Of a DNA stretch of 64,000 nt, positions 52,752 to 60,609 are shown piece after piece. A program made the translations under genes and the position numbers. Source of the DNA: Bacteroidaceae bacterium (GTDB lineage: Bacteria > Bacteroidota > Bacteroidia > Bacteroidales > Bacteroidaceae); contig JAFZSP010000033.1 of assembly GCA_017619335.1 (NCBI GenBank), forward strand, positions 62,001 through 126,000. Direction: 5' to 3'. The stretch's first letter is position 1. Every line of letters begins with the position of its first letter. A model generated the notes under the pieces. The model saw nothing but the letters and a program-made list of their open reading frames with translations. It did no database searches and was not told the DNA's origin.

Positions 52752-55700
52752 ATGAAGAAAAAACTACTGAAATTCCTATGCACGGCACTCCTGGCAGTGA
52801 CGGGCATGAGTGCAAATGCACAAACCAGCGGCTCGTGTGGTGCAAATGCCACGTGGGAGTATGATGCAGACGAGACCACGCTGACCATTTCAGGCACGGG
52901 TGCGATGGACGATTACACCGATGATCCGTCTTCTACCCCTTGGGCAGCTTATCGAACCAGCGTCACGAAGGTCGTTATTGGTGATGGCATCACCAGTGTT
53001 GGCAACTGTGCCTTCAACTGTTTTACAGCCTTAACGGATGTTACCATCGGCGAAAGCGTGGAAACTATTGGTATTTTTGCCTTTGACAATTGTACCGCAG
53101 CAGGATTCACCACGCTGAACATCCCTAATAGCGTCACTACCATCAAGTCATGTGCTTTCTCAAACAATCATCTCAAATATGTACGTTTAGGCAGTGGATT
53201 GACTGAAATTTGGCAAGAGGCATTCATGGCATGTGGAAATTTGAAGTATATTAGTTGTTGTGCGGCAACTCCACCAACTATTTTCAATGCCAATGCTTTT
53301 TCTGGTGTCACACCTACTGCCATCTATGTACCTACTGCTAATATCGATGACTATAAAGGAGCCGATAAATGGGATACTTTTTCTGATATTATCACCTATC
53401 CTCATGGAAACTGCGGTGACAGTGAGGGCGATGCTACCGATGCTGTTACCTGGTCTTTTGACATGGGAAAATTTCAATTGACGCTTTCAGGTACAGGAGC
53501 CATCAAAACCTTTGGAACAAGTCCAGAAGCATATCCTTGGAACAATCAAGATGGTCCAGCAGCAACATTCAATCCGGTAGTTAATTATGTAAATACAGGC
53601 ATTCAAACGTTAGTAGTAGGCGAAGGAATTACCAACATTCCTGATTACGCCTTTCATATGCAAGCAAACTTAATGTCTGTTTCACTTCCTAGCACTTTAA
53701 AGTCTATTGGTAATAGCGCCATGGGAGAAACTGCAATTTGGAGCATTTACCTTCCTGAAGGACTAGAAACTATCGGTCATTATGCTTTCCTCATGAGTAC
53801 TTTCGAATCGATTAGTATTCCAAGCACAGTTACTTCTATTGGAGAAGCTGCTTTTGCATATGGTGCGTTAACTTCAATTGGTTGTTATGCCTCTACACCT
53901 CCAACTCTTGGAAATAACGCTTTTGGCGATGATGTTAGTGGCATTACCAGTGTCTATGTTCCTTCAGCAAAGGTTCAGGACTACAAGGATGCAGATGGTT
54001 GGAGTGCTTTTGGCGAAAAAATCAAGAGTCCTGCTGGTGACTGCGGAACAAGTGCTACATGGTCATACGAAATGGCTACACGAACGCTGACCATCGAGGG
54101 TACTGGAGCTGTTGAAAACCATAGTGGTTGGGAAAGCACAGGAATGGGTGGCCAAGGCGGTGGCTTTAATCCTGATAACTTCAAGGGCTATCCCTGCGGC
54201 ATCGAGAACGTCGTCATTGGCGAAGGCATTACAGAGATTCCTGGCAGTGCTTTCTACATGGAAGTCGGAATTAAGAATCTTACCCTGCCCAGCACTTTGA
54301 CTGCCATTGGAACAGATGCCTTTGGAGAATGTGAAGGAATAGAAGTCATCACATGTGATGCCACGACTCCTCCGACTCTTGGAACAGATGGAAGTGGCGT
54401 CTTCTATGAGAATGATGCAGAATATAATCAAGTAAAAATCGCAACTCTCACCGCCATCAACGTTCCCGCTGCAAGTGTTGAAGATTACAAGGCCGCTGAC
54501 GGCTGGAAAGAATACGCTGCCCTGATTGTAGCTGGCGGCGCACCTGCCACAACCACTACCTTCACTTATACTGCTACAGAGAAAATAACCGCTTTTGACA
54601 CCTATGCAAACTTCACGGGAGCCAATGCCCTCAAATCACACGATTGGGATGAAGGAACAGGCGCTGGAACTGTAGTCTATGACGGAACGGTAACTGCTCT
54701 TGCGTTAAGAGCGTTGAAGGGCGCGAAACTAACGGCTATCACCATCCCTGCCAGCGTAACAACAATCGGTGATAGAGTTTTTGATAATTGCACAACGCTG
54801 ACAACAGTTACGTTTGACGGCACACCTACCGTAGAGACCTTTGGGGAATATGCTTTTGCCGGCTGCGATGCCCTGACTGCATTTACCGTGCCGAGTGGCG
54901 TGACTACCCTCGGTGAAGGTATGTTCCAGAGTTGTGATGAGCTGGCTACCATCACCATCCCTGAAAGCGTGACCTCCTTGGGTGAAAATTGCTTTATGTA
55001 CTGTAAGAAACTTACCACCGTCAATTTCACTGGCACACCCAAAGTGGGTGCAATTAGTAAGAATATGTTCCAGTACTGCGATGCTCTGGCCTCCATTACC
55101 ATTCCCGCCAGCGTAACGACCATCGGCGATAATGCTTTCAATCAATGTAAAGTCCTCTCTTCCGTCACATTCACAGGAACTTCTTCCCTCACAACTATCG
55201 GCACTTGTGCTTTTAGTGGTTGCACAAGCCTTGAGACCATTACCCTGCCCGAAAGTCTTACGACGATTGGTACTGTCCAGGAAATGGGTGGAGATCTCTA
55301 TTACAACGGATCTGTATTCTCAGGTGCAGGTATTACCTCTATTGAGCTTCCCAAGAACCTGACCACAATCTATGGTGGCGGTCACTTTACAAACTGCCCT
55401 ATTACATCGCTGACGGTGAATGCTGCCAATACAAAGTATGACAGCCGAGATGGGTGCAACGCCGTGATTGAGACAGCCACCAACAAGTTCGTATTGGGCT
55501 GCGTCGCTTCTACCGTTCCTGATGGCATCGTGGCTATTGGTCGAGAAGCATACTTTGGCGAAGCACAGCCGTTCTCACTCACTCTGCCAGAGAGCGTTAC
55601 TACCATTGAGGAGCGTGCTTTCCACTACTCTACAGGCTTGAAATCTATAAACATCCCATCGGGTGTGACAGAGATCCTTGCAGAGACTTTTGCCCAGTGT

Positions 55701-56582
55701 GATTTCACTACACTTGTCATTCCCGATGCTATAACTACTATTGGCGACATGGCATTTGCAATGTGTGAGAGCCTGGAAACCCTTACCCTCGGCTGTGGGT
55801 TGACAGAGATTGGCAACTGGGCTTTCGCTATGTGTGAAAATGTAACTGATGTTTACTGTTATGCTGATCCCAGCAAACTGACATGGGATGGTAAAGGCTT
55901 TGCAGATGACAAGGCGACCAAGTTCCATGTATCAGATGTCTCGGCATGGCCACATGAAACAGATGGTGACAAGTTCTATGGTGCCAACGTGACCTTCGTG
56001 GGCGACTTGAATAGTATTAAGTTGGTGAATGTGAGTTCCTTGGGTTATGCCACCTTTGCTTGTGACGTTGCCCTTGACTTCACCGCTGCAGCCGTGAAGG
56101 CATATATTGCCAAGGCGAACGGCACCACGGGTGTGACGTTCCATCAGGTTGACAAGGTGCCTGCCAACACGGGCGTGCTGCTGTACAAGGATGGCGGCGC
56201 CACGGAAGCCATTCCTGTTCTGGCAGGTGATGCCGACGATGTGACAGGCAACGTCTTCAAGGCAGGCACGGGTGCTGCCGTAGCTACGACTGTGGGTGAC
56301 CTGCACAATTATATTCTGAATAAGGTTGAAGGTGTGTTAGGATTCTACCGCGCTGCCGGTCAGAAGGTGGCTGCCGACAAAGCTTATATCCAAGTGAATC
56401 AGGCTGCCGCCGTCAAGGGCTTCATCGCTCTGCCCGGCGCAGATGACACCCCCACTGGCGTGGAGGAGGTTTCAGGTTCCAGGTTCCAGGTTTCAAGTCC
56501 GCTCTTCAACCTCGCTGGCCAGCGGGTGAACCACGCCACCAAGGGTATCTTCATCCAGAACGGCAAGAAGATCATTAAATAA
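52752..56582 (+). CDS. BspA-type leucine-rich repeat surface protein (first of cluster)
   Basis: A 1276-residue exported protein (signal peptide MKKKLLKFLCTALLAVTGMSANAQ). It consists of many 23-residue BspA-type repeats (TAITIPASVTTIGDRVFDNC, SITIPASVTTIGDNAFNQCK) in two or three blocks separated by AASVEDYKAADGW-type linkers, a C-terminal beta domain (about 1090-1240), and the tail FNLAGQRVNHATKGIFIQNGKKIIK. BspA-like proteins bind fibronectin and host surfaces in oral Bacteroidetes. The DNA at about 53250-54450 is visibly richer in A+T than the rest, suggesting a mosaic gene. The linker before the tail (EVSGSRFQVS) comes from a TTTCAGGTTCCAGG repeat. Confidence 0.87.
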   Translation: MKKKLLKFLCTALLAVTGMSANAQTSGSCGANATWEYDADETTLTISGTGAMDDYTDDPSSTPWAAYRTSVTKVVIGDGITSVGNCAFNCFTALTDVTIGESVETIGIFAFDNCTAAGFTTLNIPNSVTTIKSCAFSNNHLKYVRLGSGLTEIWQEAFMACGNLKYISCCAATPPTIFNANAFSGVTPTAIYVPTANIDDYKGADKWDTFSDIITYPHGNCGDSEGDATDAVTWSFDMGKFQLTLSGTGAIKTFGTSPEAYPWNNQDGPAATFNPVVNYVNTGIQTLVVGEGITNIPDYAFHMQANLMSVSLPSTLKSIGNSAMGETAIWSIYLPEGLETIGHYAFLMSTFESISIPSTVTSIGEAAFAYGALTSIGCYASTPPTLGNNAFGDDVSGITSVYVPSAKVQDYKDADGWSAFGEKIKSPAGDCGTSATWSYEMATRTLTIEGTGAVENHSGWESTGMGGQGGGFNPDNFKGYPCGIENVVIGEGITEIPGSAFYMEVGIKNLTLPSTLTAIGTDAFGECEGIEVITCDATTPPTLGTDGSGVFYENDAEYNQVKIATLTAINVPAASVEDYKAADGWKEYAALIVAGGAPATTTTFTYTATEKITAFDTYANFTGANALKSHDWDEGTGAGTVVYDGTVTALALRALKGAKLTAITIPASVTTIGDRVFDNCTTLTTVTFDGTPTVETFGEYAFAGCDALTAFTVPSGVTTLGEGMFQSCDELATITIPESVTSLGENCFMYCKKLTTVNFTGTPKVGAISKNMFQYCDALASITIPASVTTIGDNAFNQCKVLSSVTFTGTSSLTTIGTCAFSGCTSLETITLPESLTTIGTVQEMGGDLYYNGSVFSGAGITSIELPKNLTTIYGGGHFTNCPITSLTVNAANTKYDSRDGCNAVIETATNKFVLGCVASTVPDGIVAIGREAYFGEAQPFSLTLPESVTTIEERAFHYSTGLKSINIPSGVTEILAETFAQCDFTTLVIPDAITTIGDMAFAMCESLETLTLGCGLTEIGNWAFAMCENVTDVYCYADPSKLTWDGKGFADDKATKFHVSDVSAWPHETDGDKFYGANVTFVGDLNSIKLVNVSSLGYATFACDVALDFTAAAVKAYIAKANGTTGVTFHQVDKVPANTGVLLYKDGGATEAIPVLAGDADDVTGNVFKAGTGAAVATTVGDLHNYILNKVEGVLGFYRAAGQKVAADKAYIQVNQAAAVKGFIALPGADDTPTGVEEVSGSRFQVSSPLFNLAGQRVNHATKGIFIQNGKKIIK

Positions 56583-56590
56583 TTAACTTT

Positions 56591-56727
56591 GGTCGCCCTT
56601 CGGGCTCAAAATTATAAGAAAATTGATTTTAAAAATTATAAAAACAAGAACCTAATGGTCTATACAGCTGAAAGATATTCTTATAATTTTCAGATTTAAT
56701 TTTCTTATAATTTTGAGCGCAGCGACC
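56591..56727. repeat. Long inverted repeat between BspA gene and small peptide gene
   Basis: GGTCGC...GGCTCAAAATTATAAG at 56591 onward is repeated in inverse ending at 56727 (CTTATAATTTTGAGC...GCGACC); arms of about 45-50 bp with small gaps surround about 40 nt. It could be a small insertion element or a very long RNA hairpin. Confidence 0.75.
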
Positions 56728-56746
56728 CCCCTAAAACAGTAACACA

Positions 56747-56932
56747 ATGAAAAAGACATATATCCAGCCGGAGATGCTGATGATTCGCACTGCCCACACG
56801 CTCCCCTTGTGTGGTTCACTCTCCACCACAGCCGCCGACTTCATTGAAGAAGACGCCTCCGGCAGCGCCCTCGTCAAGCCCCAGTTCTCGGGCGACTTCT
56901 GGGCCCAGTGGGAAATGATTAGCGGTTTCTGA
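56747..56932 (+). CDS. Small conserved peptide, KKxYxQPxM type (copy 1)
   Basis: A 61-residue peptide. The N terminus MKKTYIQPEMLMIRTAHTLPLCGSL is shared in pattern with the peptide at 60237 (MNKKQYMQPSMKAYAADTAELLASS): basic start, Y-x-Q-P-x-M, about 12 residues, then a small-residue L-x-x-S site. The remainder is acidic and variable (FIEEDASGS...). It has no membrane helix or standard signal peptide. Similar short genes occur in many copies in Prevotella-like genomes without known function. It lies between two BspA genes. Confidence 0.65.
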   Translation: MKKTYIQPEMLMIRTAHTLPLCGSLSTTAADFIEEDASGSALVKPQFSGDFWAQWEMISGF

Positions 56933-56992
56933 GCGCGCCCCTTTCCCACTCCATCATTATTAACCCTATTAACCCTCTAAATAATAAACAAC

Positions 56993-59900
56993 ATGAAGAA
57001 AAAACTACTGAAATTCCTATGCACGGCACTCCTGGCAGTGACGGGCATGAGTGCAAATGCACAAACCAGCGGCTCCTGCGGCGACAACGCCACGTGGGAG
57101 TATGAGAGTACCACGCTGACCATCTCCGGTACAGGTGCGATGGCAGACTACGCCTACGGCGAAGCACCCTGGGCAGCGTTTGCCGAAACCATGACGAGCC
57201 TCGTCATCGAAGAAGGTATTACCTCCATCGGCAACAACGCCTTTGCCGGATGTGAGAATCTGAACAGTGTCACCTATCCTGCTTCGGGCTTCACCAGTAT
57301 CGGTGACTACGCTTTCAGCGGTGCCAAGGTGAAGAGCCCCAATCTTCCCAGAACGCTGACACATCTTGGAACGGGCGCGTTTAGCGGCAGCCAAGCTAAA
57401 TATGTGTCGATACCTGCCAGCCTGAAGACGATTAGCGATTTTGCTTTTGAAAGCTGCGCTAATCTGGAAAGTGTGGGTATCTTTGATGGTGTGGAGGAAA
57501 TCGGTGAGTCGGCCTTCGACGGTTGCGCTTTCACCGTGATTACCATTCCCGGCACGGTGAAGACCATCGGCGGCGGAGCTTTCATGTCCAACACAGCGCT
57601 GGAGTCTGTCTATATCGGCGCTGGCGTCAAGACCATCGGCGATGCCGCCTTCCAGGGTTGCACCGGCCTGAAGGAAATTGGCATCGGAGGCAAATCCAAG
57701 CCCGCTCTGGGTGAGGCCGTGTTCACAGAGGATGACGGCACCACGCTTCTTGATATCGAGGCCTTCTATGTCCCCTACGGCGTTAACTACGACGGCTGGG
57801 GTGGCTTTGATTCCGAGACGTTCAAGACCGAAATGTTGGGAACGTGGACCAATAGCGATGACCCCTCTCTTGGCAGCGGTAACTGGCGATTTGACATCTT
57901 AGAAGGAAAACTGACTGTCAGCGGAACCGGCAAGCTGAACGTGGCTCCTTGGAACGACGAACCAGCCATCAATCCCATTGTGTATCAGGACTACGAGCAT
58001 CCCGGCTTCTGGGGAGGCATCAAGAGTGCTGTCTTCTTGAGCGGTATCACTTCGCTGGAGAACATGGCTTGCGGTATGCAGATCAACTGCGCCTCCGTCA
58101 CGTTGCCCAACACGCTCAAGACCATCACCAACAGCGCCTTGGAAGAGTGTGCTTTCACCAGTATCGACCTGCCCGAGGGACTGGAAACCATTGATATGTA
58201 TGCTTTCTTTGGCTCCAAACTGACATCCCTTGTCATCCCAAGCACGGTGACGAAGCTCGGTTACAGTGTTTTCTTGTACAATGAGAACTTGGAAGTGGTC
58301 ACGCTGCTGCCCGCCACGCCGCCGACGCTGGAAGCTGAACTCCCCTTTGGCGAGTGTGAAGCGCTCACCGCCATCTACGTCCCCGCAGGTTGTGCTGCCG
58401 CCTACCAGGCCGCTTGGCCGGACTACGCCGACCTGATAAAGGATGCACCCAACACCACCTTCACCTATACCGCCTCGGAGAAGGTGACGAAGTTCGATAA
58501 CTACGCCAACTTCAAGGGTGCGATGAGTGTGAAGTCGCACGAATACGATGAAGGAACTCAGACTGGCACCGTGGTCTATGAAGGCTATGTGACGACAATC
58601 GGCGAAATGGCATTGACCTACACGAAGCTGACCAGTATCACTATTCCGGAATGTGTCACCGTAATTGACACCTATTCTTTCCAAGGTAGCAAACAATTGA
58701 CGACAGTCAACTTTGCCGGAACACCGGCACTGACTACCATCGGTGCCAGAGCCTTCAATAGCTGCTCTGCACTGACAGCCTTTACCGTTCCTGCTACGGT
58801 TACAAGTATTGGCGCAAGTGCCTTTGCTTATTGCTCAGAACTGACCACCTTCACCTTCGCTGGCACTCCCACCATCACCAGCATCGGAAACACTGCTTTC
58901 AGCGATTGTAAGAAGCTGACTTCCTTCACGATTCCTGAAAGTGTAACCACCCTCGGCACTACGGTCTTCTGGTACGCAGGACTCACCTCGCTGAATATCC
59001 CCGCTGGCGTGACAAGTATCGGCCAGGCCCTCTTCTGCTCCAGCCCCGTCACCACCGTGACCGTGGCTGCTGGCAACGCCAAGTACGCCGACCTGGGCTG
59101 CAACGGTATCTTCGAGAAAGCCTCCAACAGGCTCGTTGCCGGCGGCGCTGCCACCACCATTCCTGATGGCATCACCACCATCGGTGAAGAGGCCTTCTGG
59201 GGCGAGGAAGGAACGTTTGCCCTCACCCTGCCGGAGAGCGTCACCACCATCGAGAGCCGCGCCTTCCACATGACCAGCGGCCTGACCAGCGTCAATATTC
59301 CTTCGGGCGTCACCCATATCGACAAAGAGACCTTCTTCTTCGTTGAGATACAAGACCTTTACTGCTATGCCAGTCCCGCCATCACCTGGGACGGCGGAAT
59401 GAAGGATGACTTCAGCCTGATGAACCCCAAATCCACCAAGTTCCATGTGGCCGCTGCCGACCTCGAGGCTTGGGAGACCAACTTCCCCGAGGCTAACGTG
59501 ACCTTCGTGGGCGACCTGGGCGCACCCACCATTGCCTTGACACTGGACGAGACCACCGACAACAGCGCCACCATCGCTGCCAAGGACGGCGTGACCTGTG
59601 ACGTCACCCTGAAGCGCACCCTGCACGCCGGCAGTTACAACACCTTCGCCGTGCCGTTTGATGTGGACGCCGCCACGCTGACCGCCAAGGGTATCATTGC
59701 CAAGCAGTTGACAGCCTCCTTCCTGGACGGCACCACGCTGACGCTCTCCTTCACCGACGCCACCAACCTGAAAGCCGGCAAGCCCTACCTGGTGAAGGTG
59801 GCCGCCGACATGGAGAACCCGACCTTCCAGGGCGTCACCATCAGTGATGACCTCACGGCCACCGTCACGGACTTCATGGATCTCTATCCCACCACTGGCA

Positions 59901-60217
59901 AGACCAACATCAGCATCGCCAGTGACGCGGTGCAGGTGCTCTTCCTCGGTGCAGAGAACACGCTGCATCCCACCGCCCAGCCCGCCGATATCAAGGGCTT
60001 CCGCGCCTACTTCGTGCTCCATGACGAGGCCGTGGGCGTGCGCTCCTTCCGTCTCGACCTCGGAGAAGACGAAACGCTCACCGCCATAGCCGGAATGGAA
60101 AATGGAAAATGGACAATGGACAATGAGGTTTACGATCTGAGCGGCCGCCGATTATCAAATATCAATTATCCGAAGAAGGGTGCCTACATCCACAACGGAA
60201 AAGTAATCATCAAATAA
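56993..60217 (+). CDS. BspA-type leucine-rich repeat surface protein (second of cluster)
   Basis: A 1074-residue exported protein. The first 83 nt are identical to those of the BspA gene at 52752, giving the same signal peptide, after which they diverge. BspA repeats fill about residues 60-270, 340-440 and 500-780 (LTSITIPECVTVIDTYSFQG, TSLNIPAGVTSIG), followed by a beta domain (ATIAAKDGVTCDVTLKRTLHAGSYNTFAVPFDVDAA) and the tail VYDLSGRRLSNINYPKKGAYIHNGKVIIK. The linker MENGKWTMDNEV before the tail is encoded by tandem ATGGAAA/ATGGACA repeats. A role in adhesion is the family inference. Confidence 0.87.
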   Translation: MKKKLLKFLCTALLAVTGMSANAQTSGSCGDNATWEYESTTLTISGTGAMADYAYGEAPWAAFAETMTSLVIEEGITSIGNNAFAGCENLNSVTYPASGFTSIGDYAFSGAKVKSPNLPRTLTHLGTGAFSGSQAKYVSIPASLKTISDFAFESCANLESVGIFDGVEEIGESAFDGCAFTVITIPGTVKTIGGGAFMSNTALESVYIGAGVKTIGDAAFQGCTGLKEIGIGGKSKPALGEAVFTEDDGTTLLDIEAFYVPYGVNYDGWGGFDSETFKTEMLGTWTNSDDPSLGSGNWRFDILEGKLTVSGTGKLNVAPWNDEPAINPIVYQDYEHPGFWGGIKSAVFLSGITSLENMACGMQINCASVTLPNTLKTITNSALEECAFTSIDLPEGLETIDMYAFFGSKLTSLVIPSTVTKLGYSVFLYNENLEVVTLLPATPPTLEAELPFGECEALTAIYVPAGCAAAYQAAWPDYADLIKDAPNTTFTYTASEKVTKFDNYANFKGAMSVKSHEYDEGTQTGTVVYEGYVTTIGEMALTYTKLTSITIPECVTVIDTYSFQGSKQLTTVNFAGTPALTTIGARAFNSCSALTAFTVPATVTSIGASAFAYCSELTTFTFAGTPTITSIGNTAFSDCKKLTSFTIPESVTTLGTTVFWYAGLTSLNIPAGVTSIGQALFCSSPVTTVTVAAGNAKYADLGCNGIFEKASNRLVAGGAATTIPDGITTIGEEAFWGEEGTFALTLPESVTTIESRAFHMTSGLTSVNIPSGVTHIDKETFFFVEIQDLYCYASPAITWDGGMKDDFSLMNPKSTKFHVAAADLEAWETNFPEANVTFVGDLGAPTIALTLDETTDNSATIAAKDGVTCDVTLKRTLHAGSYNTFAVPFDVDAATLTAKGIIAKQLTASFLDGTTLTLSFTDATNLKAGKPYLVKVAADMENPTFQGVTISDDLTATVTDFMDLYPTTGKTNISIASDAVQVLFLGAENTLHPTAQPADIKGFRAYFVLHDEAVGVRSFRLDLGEDETLTAIAGMENGKWTMDNEVYDLSGRRLSNINYPKKGAYIHNGKVIIK

Positions 60218-60236
60218 AATAATGGAGGACTCAACC

Positions 60237-60404
60237 ATGAATAAGAAACAATATATGCAGCCTTCCATGAAGGCCTACGCCGCAGACACCGCAGAGCTGC
60301 TGGCCAGCTCCATCAACACCATCGTCACCTCCGGTCTGGACGACAACGAAAGCCTGGACTACGAGGAGGACGAGTCCAGCACCATTTGGGAATCAGCCTG
60401 GTAA
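60237..60404 (+). CDS. Small conserved peptide, KKxYxQPxM type (copy 2)
   Basis: A 55-residue peptide starting MNKKQYMQPSMKAYAADTAELLASS and ending with a very acidic, variable C-terminal half (DDNESLDYEEDESSTIWESAW). The ATG at 60237 was preferred over 60222 because it lines up with the homologous peptide at 56747. It starts 19 nt after the BspA gene and is probably co-transcribed. A leader-like N terminus with a variable acidic core resembles a precursor peptide, but no modifying enzyme is adjacent. Confidence 0.65.
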   Translation: MNKKQYMQPSMKAYAADTAELLASSINTIVTSGLDDNESLDYEEDESSTIWESAW

Positions 60405-60429
60405 AGGCCGGTTCCCCCACCCCATCACA

Positions 60430-60461
60430 CTGCCGCCGAGACCCCACAAGTCCCGGCGGCA
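60430..60461. repeat. CCGCCGAGAC stem-loop, copy 2
   Basis: CTGCCGCCG-AGAC, loop, GTC-CCGGCGGCAG. It matches the stem-loop at 52643-52671 in stem sequence. It may act as terminator for the preceding operon, though only TTTC follows. Confidence 0.65.
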
Positions 60462-60546
60462 GGCCGTTTCAAAAGGAAAATGCAGGAAATGTGGGCTTGT
60501 CGGGAAAATTTTGGGCGTTTGATGATGCCATTTCAGAGATAATATG

Positions 60547-60554
60547 TACTTTTG
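60547..60554 (+). promoter_or_regulatory. -7 box of the third BspA-like gene
   Basis: TACTTTTG. Its position excludes translation from 60544 and supports the ATG at 60610. Confidence 0.6.
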
Positions 60555-60609
60555 CGGCCGAAATACGTTGACGCGAACCATTTGCGAAGCAAAAAACACA
60601 AACAAAGAT

